Notes: generated from the letters alone by a model not told the origin. Positions 34,431-46,220 are shown, counted from the first letter of the stretch. The stretch: 64,000 nt of DNA from Blautia glucerasea (GCF_020537505.1 NZ_JAJBMO010000002.1:62001-126000), one strand, 5' to 3'. Numbers and translations: made by a program.

Positions 34431-35374
34431 TTCTGTTCCTCCTTTTTCTCAACCAGATACTGTAAGCGATACCCTTTTGCATTTGCTTTTGTATCATTGA
34501 TAATATTGTATTCTACACCGAACCGTTTCCATACAATTTGGATGAAATCTGCCAATAAAATAGAACCTCCTCCAAGAAATACTGTCTGTGTCGTATTGAA
34601 ATCAATTCCAAGCTCACGAAACTTTCCAAGTAATTCTGTCACATATCCGATAGCAACCTCACGTACACGTTCTTTTAACTCTGGTTTATAGCAACCACCT
34701 CTTTCCAATATAATATTGTCAATATCCTCTTCATCCAAGAGAATACTGTATTTTTGTCTTATCGCAGCTTTAATACTGTTATATAACCGAATGACACCAT
34801 TTTCTAATGAATCGACATACTCCATTTCCAGCTGTCCAAATCTTAAAACCATATAATCTACGGTAAAGCCACCAATATCGATTAATAAAATTTTTGGTAT
34901 TACCGATAACTGTTTCTTCACAGCAAGAAGACAATATGCGGCATATGCCTGTATATAAACTTTTACTTCTTTGAAAACAATTCGGTATGAAATGCCTTTA
35001 TAGCAAAATTCAACTACTGCCCCATTCCGATAAAAATACTCCCTGAATTTTTTTCGCTGTTTCCCATAATGCGCAGGCGGCAGTCCTATCAGAAGCTCAA
35101 TCTCCTGCAGATTTTGCGGAAGCAGACCTTCATTTTTTTCGCGGTAAGATAATTCTTTTGCAATGGCAAATAATGTCAGAATATAATACCGATCATCTGC
35201 GGTCTTATCTTCCATATACGAGATTCTTCTATTCGTTGTCATATAATATTTTCCTTCGTACTCAATCACCTCTTCCAACTCTCCTGGCAGTGTATCCAAA
35301 ATTTCCACTCCAGAATTGAACTCACAGTTCTCTGTTTTCATGTGTTTATTACCGGTATCCACTGAAATAATCAT
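34427..35374 (-). CDS. ParM/StbA-like actin-fold segregation protein
   Basis: 315 residues. MIISVDTGNKHMKT is the phosphate-1 loop of actin-fold ATPases, ILLIDIGGFTVDYMVLRFG the phosphate-2 loop, and TVFLGGGSILLADFI the adenosine motif. This is the filament-forming motor of type II plasmid partition. It is encoded with the ParR-like adaptor and a repeat-bearing upstream site, so the block behaves as a complete segregation module in what is otherwise chromosomal DNA. Confidence 0.85.
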   Translation of the reverse strand: MIISVDTGNKHMKTENCEFNSGVEILDTLPGELEEVIEYEGKYYMTTNRRISYMEDKTADDRYYILTLFAIAKELSYREKNEGLLPQNLQEIELLIGLPPAHYGKQRKKFREYFYRNGAVVEFCYKGISYRIVFKEVKVYIQAYAAYCLLAVKKQLSVIPKILLIDIGGFTVDYMVLRFGQLEMEYVDSLENGVIRLYNSIKAAIRQKYSILLDEEDIDNIILERGGCYKPELKERVREVAIGYVTELLGKFRELGIDFNTTQTVFLGGGSILLADFIQIVWKRFGVEYNIINDTKANAKGYRLQYLVEKKEEQK

Positions 35375-35387
35375 ATATTTCTCCTTT

Positions 35388-35484
35388 CAAAATCCAAATA
35401 TAGTATTGCTATACGCCTTTTTTGCGTCCTTGCAATTTCACTATAGAGATTTTGGAAAATCTGTGTCAATAGGATTTTGGAAAT
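35388..35484 (-). promoter_or_regulatory. parC-like site and promoter of the partition operon
   Basis: Minus strand TTGACA (35464-35469) and TATAGT (35440-35445) are 18 nt apart. The spacer is almost filled by the perfect 16-bp palindrome AGATTTTGGAAAATCT (35447-35462). Further copies of ATTTTGGA lie at about 35473-35480 and, inverted, near 35390-35400. A palindrome between -35 and -10 plus flanking half-copies is the usual form of a ParR-bound centromere that also represses the operon. Confidence 0.65.
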
Positions 35485-35486
35485 AA

Positions 35487-36050
35487 TTATTTTTCTTCGT
35501 AATCTTCGCAAACCAGCTTCAGTACACGTTCACTTTCTCCCTCATAGCCCCATAATATGCTTCCTACAGCCCCAAAAGCCTGTTCACGCCACCGAAAATA
35601 TGTGGTTCTATGAATCCTGGCATATTGTGGAAAATGTGGTTCCAGCTTATCCAGAATTTCATCAATGTTCTCTGGTTTCGTCGATGATAAATAACTATAA
35701 TAGAGTACCCAATAATATCGCTCGCCCTGCGGATGATACCTTCGCATAAGATCTACGGCTTCATCAATTAAACGCAAATACTGATTGGATCGGTTGATTG
35801 CCTCAACACGTTCCTTCTCTGATGCCAAATCTCTTTCCACATCCATTCCAGCTTGATAAATACTATCTAAAAATTCATCTACATCTGTACCATACTCCAT
35901 ATGGAAACGCCGTTTAACCTGATTGATTTTTATTTGCATCTGCCAGTTTACCGCCCGGTAAATTTTAAATAGTTTTATTACGTCATGATAGGCAGTATTT
36001 TCTTCCCCCTTATACTCCTTCGAAATCACTCCTGATCTTCCCCTTGCCAC
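35487..36050 (-). CDS. conserved mobile-element protein, ArpU/sigma-like helical
   Basis: 187 residues, starting with GTG at 36050 (reads MARGRSGVISKEYKGEENTA). All-helical; the C-terminal part YPHFPQYARIHRTTYFRWREQAFGAVGSILWG-type sequence looks like a DNA-binding helix-turn-helix of late-gene regulators. The upstream part AINRSNQYLRLIDEAVDLMRRY is amphipathic. It is read upstream of the ParM operon and overlaps a small membrane-peptide gene. I know similar proteins only from Lachnospiraceae mobile elements; the function is not established. Confidence 0.55.
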   Translation of the reverse strand: MARGRSGVISKEYKGEENTAYHDVIKLFKIYRAVNWQMQIKINQVKRRFHMEYGTDVDEFLDSIYQAGMDVERDLASEKERVEAINRSNQYLRLIDEAVDLMRRYHPQGERYYWVLYYSYLSSTKPENIDEILDKLEPHFPQYARIHRTTYFRWREQAFGAVGSILWGYEGESERVLKLVCEDYEEK

Positions 36051-36199
36051 AGCTCTGTCTCATCCTTTCTTTTTTCACTTAGTTTTCTAAATGTCTCCTC
36101 CATCTCGTCGTCCATTTTTCCGGCTCTAACAAGGCAGCAATACATGAGTACAATAGCCACTGCCAGCAAGACCAAGAAAAAGAGCCAAAAATACCACAT
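36026..36199 (-). CDS. small membrane protein (57 aa, DUF3789-like)
   Basis: ATG at 36199 behind ACGGAGGAATC; stop at 36026, overlapping the next gene by 25 nt. The sequence begins MWYFWLFFLVLLAVAIVLMY, one membrane helix, then CCLVRAGKMDDEMEETFRK and a charged tail ending EDQE. The pattern of a helix, CL-x-x-AGKxDxxME, resembles DUF3789 proteins of mobile elements. Function unknown. Confidence 0.6.
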   Translation of the reverse strand: MWYFWLFFLVLLAVAIVLMYCCLVRAGKMDDEMEETFRKLSEKRKDETELWQGEDQE

Positions 36200-36480
36200 C
36201 TTTGATTCCTCCGTTTCTAAATTATGGAGTGGTACTATACTCTCCTATAATAAATAATGGAAAAAAATATTGAAATGTGTAAAAAGATGGAAAAAAATTG
36301 CGATTTTTTTAAGATTTTTTCGATTTTGAAAAGAAACTAATAAGAAATGGATTCAATACATCAGTGCAATAAAAAAGTATATACATGCTTTGCATTCGTT
36401 TTATACAGATGTGATCAAATTATAATACAAATTTTTTAGAGTTCGCATAATTTGTACAACTAATTTTGTATAAAAAAAAA

Positions 36481-36505
36481 CGAAGTGATTTTCCATAACA
36501 CTTCG
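36481..36505 (-). terminator. terminator ahead of the partition region
   Basis: CGAAGTG pairs with CACTTCG (7 bp) and a run of nine T follows on the minus strand (plus-strand A run at 36472-36480). It would end transcripts from the integrase side. Confidence 0.75.
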
Positions 36506-36527
36506 CCACAAACTTTAATGATTATCC

Positions 36528-36548
36528 CTGTTACACGAAGTGTAACAG
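36528..36548. repeat. perfect 9-bp hairpin
   Basis: CTGTTACAC and GTGTAACAG are exact complements around a GAA loop. There is no T run on either side, so it is not a normal terminator; it may be a protein- or replication-related site. It shares ACGAAGTG with the terminator beside it. Confidence 0.6.
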
Positions 36549-36973
36549 GCGCATTTATTCTTGTCAATCACCTTTTTTACCTTCAATTTTTTCAAAATAA
36601 GAACATTAAAATCAGTCTGGTCTTATGTTCTTACAACCAGATAGTACTTGAAATCTGGTCTTAAAAAAATTTTTCTAGGTTGTTTTTTGCCACCCACGTT
36701 GACACCCTTTTTGAGATAATTCCATACTATTCCATACCATTCTGTACCATCTTAGAAATCTCCTACTAATCTCCAAAGTACTGAAAACTCTACACTTTAA
36801 TGATACTCAGATTTTATAAATAATACCCCTTCATCATCGGTGATAACTTGGTAGTATTAACCAGAGACCCGCTGTTTATGCGGATCTCCGGCTTTACGGA
36901 AGCGTTTTCTACCCCTATATTACCCCTATTTGTTTTCTGATTGATGTTTTGAGTAATTTCCTTTGTTGGCAAT

Positions 36974-37214
36974 TTAATTTCCTCTTTCTTCCGTATATAT
37001 TTTCGTAAATTTCGTATATTCTTTCTTCATAAAATCATCTTCAATATGCGTATAATAATGCATCATCTCTTGTTTTTTTCAGTCTTTGAAGGTTTGTATC
37101 ATAAAGAGACACATATTTTTGGGTCCCCGGATTATATATCCTGGTTTCATACCTTCCATCTTTTCGCTGGCGAATTCCTTTTCCTAGTTCTTTTCCATTT
37201 AATCCTTTTCCCAT
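36974..37214 (-). pseudogene. tyrosine integrase with a large internal deletion
   Basis: ATG at 37214 behind AGGAG opens the arm-binding domain of a Tn916-type integrase: MGKGLNGKELGKGIRQRKDG, then RYETRIY and SLYDTNLQRLKK, 58 residues. It then runs into a stop at 37041. In the next frame, the sequence from 37066 reads HYYTHIEDDFMKKEYTKFTK and ends ERGN with a TAA at 36974, which looks like the extreme C-terminus of such integrases (the YTH motif followed by the helix that swaps between subunits). The whole catalytic core of about 300 residues is gone. The gene cannot be active. Confidence 0.75.
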
Positions 37215-37283
37215 GTTTCTCCTAAGAAAACACAGCACGGCATTATAATAACATGCCCAAAAACGAGTTTCAAGATTATATTT

Positions 37284-37545
37284 TTATATTCTTCCGGTTT
37301 GTGCAGTCAGCCATTTTTCAAACGCTTTTTTATGGATAAGCGTCCTTCGCCCAATTTTAACCATTAATCCATTTCCATGCATCAACGAAGATCTTACTGT
37401 TTTTTTCAGAAAGTCCTGTATATTCACAAACTTCCTTTACAGAAAGCAGCCCTCTTGGACTTTCGATAATAAGTGCTTTGTTTTCTTTTTTAGCCGCAGG
37501 TATTCCCCCATGTTCTGACTGGTTATTGAGCCAGGTTTCTTACTT
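37284..37545 (-). pseudogene. excisionase (Xis-like) with a frameshift in an A7 run
   Basis: The upstream frame gives IIESPRGLLSVKEVCEYTGL then SEK; the downstream frame gives MHGNGLMVKIGRRTLIHKKA then FEKWLTAQTGRI, stop at 37284. Removing one A from the seven-A run (T run 37400-37406) joins them as SEKTVRSSLMHGNGLMVKIGRR, a normal winged-helix excisionase. No start codon is visible; a stop precedes ETWLNNQSEHGG near 37545. It lies directly upstream of the integrase remnant, the usual xis-int order. Confidence 0.75.
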
Positions 37546-37562
37546 ATAATGAAACCTCCAAA

Positions 37563-37619
37563 TGTAGTAAATTTCTATCTCCTATCAAGCGGAGTGTAGT
37601 AAAAATCTATTTACTATCA
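37563..37619. repeat. two Tn916-like integrase arm sites
   Basis: GTAGTAAATTTCTATC (37564-37579) and GTAGTAAAAATCTATT (37596-37611), within 24-nt blocks alike at 20 positions, are 32 nt apart. From memory, the Tn916 integrase N-terminal domain binds a DR2 site containing GTAGTAAATT. They lie just ahead of the excisionase gene and mark one end of the former element near 37620. Confidence 0.6.
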
Positions 37620-37648
37620 TTATGAGTTTAAAAACGCAGACAGTAAAG

Positions 37649-37777
37649 CTACCCAAGATCTAAGCGCTTACAATACTTCTGCATGAATGGATACAGTGCG
37701 AAGATTGGCAGAGAAGCAAATACAGTAATAGTCATTCGGATTTCCTTCTGGGAAATGGCTGCCATAGCCTGCTCCGT
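37649..37777 (-). pseudogene. C-terminal fragment of a sugar ABC permease (LplB/YtcP type)
   Basis: The frame reads EQAMAAISQKEIRMTITVFA then SLPIFALYPFMQKYCKRLDLG and stops at 37649. Permease subunits of this family end with a last helix followed by YPFxQKYFxKG. About 42 residues remain and a stop lies upstream at 37778. It is downstream of lacZ on the same strand, so a carbohydrate ABC transporter once followed lacZ and was lost when the element inserted or the region was deleted. Confidence 0.7.
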
Positions 37778-37804
37778 TTAAGCTGGCAGCTTCTTTATTC
37801 TGTA

Positions 37805-40903
<3,099 letters not shown>

Positions 40904-40918
40904 TTAACATCTGATATG

Positions 40919-40977
40919 ATTATACCTGTTTTTAAAAAAAATTACATAAACTCTGTTCGACAAAACATGCACAAAAT
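40919..40977 (-). promoter_or_regulatory. lacZ promoter with AraC-type operator
   Basis: Minus strand -10 TATAAT at 40919-40924, within TATAATCATAT that recurs at the GPH promoter. The operator 40941-40977 shares ATTACATAAAC, an 8-nt variable gap and ACAAAACATGCACAAAAT with 45045-45081, giving 29 fixed matches in 37. It covers the -35 place, 17 nt from the -10 as a class II activator site would. Confidence 0.85.
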
Positions 40978-41088
40978 GATATAATTTAACAAGTAAAGAC
41001 ACAAAAATATACACTTTTTTATTAATTTTGAAATATGTACAATCTGTTCCGATAAAAATCGTGCATATTTACAAGGAGGTAATTTATA

Positions 41089-41979
41089 TTGTACACAAAC
41101 TCCGCTTACTGGCACCAGACACGCTTGGATTTTAAAGATAAAAAACATCCTATTTTTATAGGGAGCTGCGGTACTTACCGTCTGTACACAATAAAGAAGC
41201 TGCCAACGCACCGGCCGCGAGGTCGGCTTGATTACCAGCTTCTTTACGTTGCTTCTGGAAAAGCACATTTCTATTTTGATGGAAAAGAGGAAATTGTTTC
41301 TGCTGGAAACATGGTTTTGTACCGTCCAAAAGAAGAACAGCGCTACTACTATTATGGTGCCGACCATCCGGAAGTGTACTGGGTTCATTTTACTGGGAAT
41401 AACGTCAAAAATATCCTCCGCAAATACGGCATTGCAGATGGCGTTCATGTGATTTATTCCGGAGTCTCCATGGAATACAAGCATCTGTACATGAACATGA
41501 TTGAAGAACTGCAGCTGCGGAAAGAAGACTATGAAGAGCTTCTTGTGTATTACTTTATGCAGCTTTTAATCCTTCTTCACCGCCAGATTCTTGTAAAACC
41601 TCACAAGAAGAATCCGATGATCATGGATGACATGGCGCAGGCAGTTGATTATTTCCGAATGCATTACAATAAACAGATTAATATTGAAAAATATGCAGCT
41701 TCGAAAAATATTAGTGTTAGCTGGTTTATCCAGAACTTCAAACAATATACGAATACAACACCCGCCCAGTACATACAGAACCTGCGTCTTTCAAATGCGA
41801 AATCTCTGTTGGAAACCACAAACTACAATGTTACAGAAATTTCCAATCTGGTTGGATATGAAAATCCATTATATTTCAGCCGCTTTTTCCGGAAACAGTT
41901 TGGCGCTTCGCCGTCACAGTTTCGGAAACAACTGCGGCAAAATGAAGAGAATCAGATGACTGAACCAGAAAAGAAATGA
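41089..41979 (+). CDS. AraC-family regulator of lacZ and GPH/fucosidase genes
   Basis: 296 residues, starting with TTG at 41089, which lies 8 nt behind a perfect AAGGAGGT. N-terminal cupin domain: PTHRPRGRLDYQLLYVASGKAHFYFDG-type strands with VLYRPKEEQRYYYYG; C-terminal AraC helix-turn-helix: YAASKNISVSWFIQNFKQYTNTTPAQYIQ and EISNLVGYENPLYFSRFFRKQFGASPSQFRKQL. It diverges from lacZ, and matching operators precede lacZ and the GPH/GH29 operon on both sides. It probably activates them when a galactoside or fucoside is bound. Confidence 0.93.
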   Translation: MYTNSAYWHQTRLDFKDKKHPIFIGSCGTYRLYTIKKLPTHRPRGRLDYQLLYVASGKAHFYFDGKEEIVSAGNMVLYRPKEEQRYYYYGADHPEVYWVHFTGNNVKNILRKYGIADGVHVIYSGVSMEYKHLYMNMIEELQLRKEDYEELLVYYFMQLLILLHRQILVKPHKKNPMIMDDMAQAVDYFRMHYNKQINIEKYAASKNISVSWFIQNFKQYTNTTPAQYIQNLRLSNAKSLLETTNYNVTEISNLVGYENPLYFSRFFRKQFGASPSQFRKQLRQNEENQMTEPEKK

Positions 41980-41990
41980 TCTGTATACGA

Positions 41991-42022
41991 AAGCCCAGGT
42001 TCAAAAACTGCCTGGGCTTTTA
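41991..42022 (+). terminator. terminator of the AraC gene
   Basis: AAGCCCAGG pairs with CCTGGGCTT (9 bp), followed by TTTT and AATT on the plus strand, 12 nt after the AraC stop. A weaker T run on the other strand could also serve the GH29 transcript. Confidence 0.85.
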
Positions 42023-42094
42023 ATTGATTTATTTTTATTACTAATATTCTACATACGCTCTCCCCTAGTCATATGTACTTCTTATTCTTCTATT

Positions 42095-43528
42095 TTAATA
42101 TACTCCCACAAATGCCATCGCAGGTGCAACTCTGGAATCTTCAATTACGATTGCCAGACTATCTGTATGGATTCCCTTCAAATCGACGATTCTCTTATAT
42201 CCGATAGTTGTTCCTTCATAGCATTTTTTTATGCTGCCGTTTTCTTCATAGCAGACATTAAATGCCTCAACTCTCTGGCTAAGCGGAATTGCTTCTTTCA
42301 GAACAAGATAATGTAGTTTTTTTCTTTCAATCCATTTGATCTTGATAACCAGTTTATTGGTTCCAGCCTCATTCAGGAAATAAGTCTCATAATCATCGGT
42401 TCTAAGAACTTCTGGGGACATCTCCCGGCAGTCAAGTGGTGGAATGGTTGTAATACCAGCTTCTTCCACTAAATTATTGAAAAAGCTTTCTTTGATAAAG
42501 TCACCTAACTGCTTCAGGTTCTGAATATCCGTTGGATGGATCTTTCCGTTTTTCATCGGAGGGATGTTTAACAGAAGTGTAGTATTTCCACCAACTGATT
42601 TTAAGTAAATATCCTTCAGATTCTCAAAAGAACGTACCTTATCATCCTCTTCTTCGTGATAGAACCAGCCCGGTCTGATGGAGACATCTGTCTCAGCCGG
42701 ATACCAGGCAAGTCGTTCTTCCTTTGCAAGACGTTCCCTGCTTCCCAGATCAGACTGTGTTTCATCCAATGGTCTTTCACGGAACTCTTCATTATCCTCC
42801 TGCTGGCTTAACTCTGCGGTCAGAGCCGGATCTTTCATATCTGCTGCTACCACGCTCCATTCACTTGGGCGTACCTCACCAGCTTCATTTCCACACCAGC
42901 GGATATCAGGACCAGAAATAGAGATCACAGCATTTGGCTGCAGCTTGCGAACTACCTGGTAGTATCTTTGCCAGTCATATTTCTGTACCTTTCCGTTTGC
43001 GCCTTCCCCACAGGCACCGTCCAACCATACTACAAAAATATCACCATACTCTGTCAGAAGCTCTGTAAGCTGATTCACATAATAGTCATCATACTCTTTT
43101 CCTTTTCCATAGGATTCATTGTTTCTGTCCCAAGGAGAAAGATAAACACCAAACTTCAGGCCATATTCTCTGCAAGCCTCCATTGTTTCTCTTACAATAT
43201 CACCCTTTCCATTTTTATATGGAGAGTTTTTGATACTGTGTTCGGTGTATTTTGATGGCCACAGGCAGAATCCGTCGTGATGTTTGCAGGTAAGAATCAG
43301 TCCCTTCATACCGCCCTCTGCGGCTGTTTTCGCCCACTGTTTTGCATCCAGCTCTGTCGGATTAAAAATAGATTCCGGCTCTGTTCCATCGCCCCATTCT
43401 CTTCCGGTAAAGGTATTTACTGTAAAATGAATGAAACAGAAAAATTCCATGCTTTCATATGCAATCTGTCTTGCGGTCGGTACTGCTTCAATTAATCTTT
43501 TGTCTTCTTTTAAGTCGCTATAGTTCAT
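42095..43528 (-). CDS. GH29 alpha-L-fucosidase, cytoplasmic
   Basis: About 477 residues. FIHFTVNTFTGREWGDGTE, LTCKHHDGFCLWPS and YGDIFVVWLDGACGEG are GH29 hallmarks; the Asp in WLDG (170 from the start used here) is the nucleophile. Removes alpha-L-fucose from host mucin, milk-oligosaccharide or plant glycans. No signal peptide, so it works on imported sugars. Translation likely starts at the ATG at 43528, which has AGAGG 6 nt ahead; the ATG at 43534 lies too close to that site. It follows the GPH importer in one operon. Confidence 0.93.
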   Translation of the reverse strand: MNYSDLKEDKRLIEAVPTARQIAYESMEFFCFIHFTVNTFTGREWGDGTEPESIFNPTELDAKQWAKTAAEGGMKGLILTCKHHDGFCLWPSKYTEHSIKNSPYKNGKGDIVRETMEACREYGLKFGVYLSPWDRNNESYGKGKEYDDYYVNQLTELLTEYGDIFVVWLDGACGEGANGKVQKYDWQRYYQVVRKLQPNAVISISGPDIRWCGNEAGEVRPSEWSVVAADMKDPALTAELSQQEDNEEFRERPLDETQSDLGSRERLAKEERLAWYPAETDVSIRPGWFYHEEEDDKVRSFENLKDIYLKSVGGNTTLLLNIPPMKNGKIHPTDIQNLKQLGDFIKESFFNNLVEEAGITTIPPLDCREMSPEVLRTDDYETYFLNEAGTNKLVIKIKWIERKKLHYLVLKEAIPLSQRVEAFNVCYEENGSIKKCYEGTTIGYKRIVDLKGIHTDSLAIVIEDSRVAPAMAFVGVY

Positions 43529-43588
43529 AATCATCCTCTAGACATTTTTATTGTTACATCCCATTGCTATATTTCGTTATCTTAATGC

Positions 43589-44959
43589 TTATTTTGTTTC
43601 CAGCATTTTACTGTTCTTTAATTCTTCATTTGCCTTTTCTACATTCATCTGTGACATAATAAAAGTAATGATTACACAAATCACAACTGGAATCCACAGA
43701 TACATAGTATGAAGCATGCTAAGGCAGGAATCCGGCTGTACAGCAAGTGAACTGTTAAAGTGGCTGAATTCCAGAAGCCAGCCTGTAATCGCAGTTCCAA
43801 GTCCTCCTCCAAGTTTCACACCAAGGGAAGTACAGGAATACATGGTTCCGTCTACACGTTTATGCTTTGTCAGATAAGTATACTCTGAACAGTTAGCAAT
43901 CACCGCATTCATATCACCCTGCCATGGTCCCATACCAAATGCAGCAACGGCTGTAAAGGCAATCATAAGCGGTACGCTTCCTATATAAGCAGCAACTACT
44001 ACAAGGGCACGTCCAATGGTTCCAATGGCATATCCAACCAGATTCAGCTTATATAACCCTTTCCATTTTGCTACTAAAGATGGTGTAATAACCAGTGCAA
44101 TGATTAACGGGATATTGATTGCCCAGGAAAATACCGGGAACAGATCCTCGTTTTTCAATACATACATCATGTAATAAATACCCATACTGAGCATTGCGGA
44201 ATAAATCTGCTGCAGAATGTAGGTTACGCAGATCATAATATAAAATCTGTTGGAAAATAACAGTTTTGCAGCTTCAATAAGGCTATATTTTTCATCTACT
44301 GCGCTTGATGCATCTTCGTTTAAGACTTCTTCTGGAAGCTCTTTTACAGATAATGCAGAAACTGTATTTATAATAAGTCCAATGATGGCATAAATGATTG
44401 CTACAATTCTCCATCCAGCAGCTCCCCCTCCCATAATCTCAACAAACTTGATAGTAACAGACTGGATCAAAAGACTGGTAGAAAATGCAAAGATAAAACG
44501 GTAAGATCCCATTTCTACACGTTCTTTGCTGTTTTTGGTAATCAGAGCTGTAAGAGCTGAATATGCAATGTTATTTGCTGTATAGAACACTGCATTTAAC
44601 AGGGAATATGCAATAAAGAACCATGCATACTGCGCTGTCTGTCCAAGACTTTCCGGAATTGCAAATACACCGATCAAAGTAACTGCACAGCCGATATAAC
44701 CATACAGCATCCAGGGTTTTGCTTTTCCCATTTTTGTTTTTGTCTTATCAATCATAGAGCCGAAGAAAATATCGGTCACTCCATCAAACAGTTTTGATAC
44801 TGCAATCAATGTTCCTACAATACCCGGGTTCAATCCAACAGTATTGGTCAGATAGAGCATTACGAAGGTGGAAAGGAATGCATATACCACATTTCCAGCC
44901 ACATCTCCGGAACCGTATCCGACTTTGTTGTACCATTTCAAATATCTTTTTTCTTCCAT
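43589..44959 (-). CDS. GPH-family importer for galactosides/fucosides
   Basis: 456 residues with 12 hydrophobic segments. VGYGSGDVAGNVVYAFLSTF and FDGVTDIFFGSMIDKTKTKMG are the GPH marks. First gene of the operon with GH29, 54 nt upstream of it, with the AraC operator 86 nt before the start. By context the substrate is a fucosylated or galactosylated oligosaccharide cleaved by GH29 and LacZ. Confidence 0.92.
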   Translation of the reverse strand: MEEKRYLKWYNKVGYGSGDVAGNVVYAFLSTFVMLYLTNTVGLNPGIVGTLIAVSKLFDGVTDIFFGSMIDKTKTKMGKAKPWMLYGYIGCAVTLIGVFAIPESLGQTAQYAWFFIAYSLLNAVFYTANNIAYSALTALITKNSKERVEMGSYRFIFAFSTSLLIQSVTIKFVEIMGGGAAGWRIVAIIYAIIGLIINTVSALSVKELPEEVLNEDASSAVDEKYSLIEAAKLLFSNRFYIMICVTYILQQIYSAMLSMGIYYMMYVLKNEDLFPVFSWAINIPLIIALVITPSLVAKWKGLYKLNLVGYAIGTIGRALVVVAAYIGSVPLMIAFTAVAAFGMGPWQGDMNAVIANCSEYTYLTKHKRVDGTMYSCTSLGVKLGGGLGTAITGWLLEFSHFNSSLAVQPDSCLSMLHTMYLWIPVVICVIITFIMSQMNVEKANEELKNSKMLETK

Positions 44960-45021
44960 GTTTTCCTTCTCTTTCTCCTGTTTTTTCAGGTTTATTTTCG
45001 TACTTCCTTAATCCGAATATG

Positions 45022-45081
45022 ATTATATCTTTATCTTTCCCAAAATTACATAAACAACATTTAACAAAACATGCACAAAAT
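45022..45081 (-). promoter_or_regulatory. GPH/GH29 promoter with AraC-type operator
   Basis: Minus strand -10 TATAAT at 45022-45027 in the same TATAATCATAT context as lacZ, 17 nt from the operator 45045-45081. Sequence comparison is given with the lacZ copy. Confidence 0.85.
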
Positions 45082-45157
45082 TGTAGAATTTTAAAAAATA
45101 GAACATTTCATGATAAAAAATGCGTTCATTTATAACATAAGGTCAATTATTCAAAAA

Positions 45158-45190
45158 AATAAGAGGGCTGCATCTTACAGCTCTCTTATT
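45158..45190 (-). terminator. terminator of galE
   Basis: AATAAGAGGGCTG pairs with CAGCTCTCTTATT (12 of 13, one wobble) and seven T follow on the minus strand, 14 nt after the galE stop. Confidence 0.85.
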
Positions 45191-45203
45191 TTAAATATAC
45201 ATC

Positions 45204-46220
45204 CTATTCTTCATATCCCTGCGGATTATTAGACTGCCATCTCCAGGAATCTTCACACATCTCACGGATACCGTTTTCTGCTTTCCAGCCAAGCTCTTTT
45301 TCTGCCTTAGATGCATCACAATAACAAGTTGCAATATCTCCGGCTCGGCGAGGTTTGATCACATATGGAATTTTCACACCAGTTGCAGCTTCAAAATTCT
45401 TTACAATATCAAGAACACTATAGCCCTTTCCGGTTCCCAGATTGTAAATCGCAAGCCCAGGATTTTCCTCGATTTTCTTAAGCGCTTTTACATGCCCCTT
45501 TGCCAGATCCACAACATGAATATAGTCTCTTACACCAGTTCCATCCGGAGTATCATAATCATTTCCAAATACACCAAGTTCCTTCAGCTTACCAACTGCT
45601 ACCTGTGTAATATATGGCATAAGGTTATTGGGAATGCCATTTGGGTTCTCTCCAATTGTTCCACTCTTATGTGCGCCAATTGGATTAAAGTAACGAAGAA
45701 GCATAACATTCCATTCTGGATCTGCTTTCTGGATATCGGTAAGTACCTGCTCCAGCATGGATTTTGTCCAGCCATACGGGTTCGTACACTGTCCCTTTGG
45801 GCACTCTTCTGTAATCGGAATCTGTGCCGGATCTCCATATACAGTTGCTGAGGAAGAGAAAATAATATTTTTTACATTATGTTTTCTCATTACATCAACC
45901 AGAGTTAAAGTGCCTGCTATGTTATTTTCATAATACTCCCAGGGCTTAACCACAGATTCTCCAACTGCCTTCAAACCTGCAAAATGGATGCAGGACTCAA
46001 TAGTTTCCTTATCAAAAATATCATTTAAAGCATCTCTGTCCAGAATGTCTGCCTTATAAAACTTCACTGGTTTTCCTGTGATTTTTGATACTCTGTCCAG
46101 TGCTTTTTCACTTGCATTGCTTAAATTGTCCAGTACCACAACATCATATCCTGCATTCTGAAGCTCCACTACCGTGTGGCTTCCAATATAACCAGCACCA
46201 CCTGTAACTAAAACTGCCAT
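45204..46220 (-). CDS. galE: UDP-glucose 4-epimerase
   Basis: 338 residues from the ATG at 46220 ([20 protein letters not shown]) behind CAGGAGGA; the longer frame has no such site. TGGAGYIG is the NAD-binding Rossmann loop, and SSSATVYG with NPYGWTK supplies the Ser and Tyr-x-x-x-Lys of short-chain dehydrogenases. Interconverts UDP-glucose and UDP-galactose in the Leloir pathway and feeds polysaccharide synthesis. Single-gene unit, divergent from the folate transporter. Confidence 0.96.
   Translation of the reverse strand: MAVLVTGGAGYIGSHTVVELQNAGYDVVVLDNLSNASEKALDRVSKITGKPVKFYKADILDRDALNDIFDKETIESCIHFAGLKAVGESVVKPWEYYENNIAGTLTLVDVMRKHNVKNIIFSSSATVYGDPAQIPITEECPKGQCTNPYGWTKSMLEQVLTDIQKADPEWNVMLLRYFNPIGAHKSGTIGENPNGIPNNLMPYITQVAVGKLKELGVFGNDYDTPDGTGVRDYIHVVDLAKGHVKALKKIEENPGLAIYNLGTGKGYSVLDIVKNFEAATGVKIPYVIKPRRAGDIATCYCDASKAEKELGWKAENGIREMCEDSWRWQSNNPQGYEE

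Larger units (their letters stand above)
36200..36973. other. gene-free AT-rich stretch with hairpins
   Basis: No gene is supported. AAGAACAT/ATGTTCTT near 36598-36632 and ACCAGAT/ATCTGGT at 36636-36659 could fold into adjacent hairpins. The segment 36830-36930 is GC-richer than its surroundings. This is the distal flank of the integrase remnant, where an element end would be expected, but no clear core site could be identified. Confidence 0.5.

Noticed and set aside
37400..37406. Programmed frameshift in the excisionase A7 run
   Set aside because: The shift needed is +1, which the A-AAA-AAC heptamer does not favour, and the gene also lacks a start codon. Decay is the simpler explanation.
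18500..37800. Functional conjugative element
   Set aside because: No relaxase, coupling protein or type IV secretion gene is visible, and integrase and excisionase are broken. Only cargo-type genes remain.
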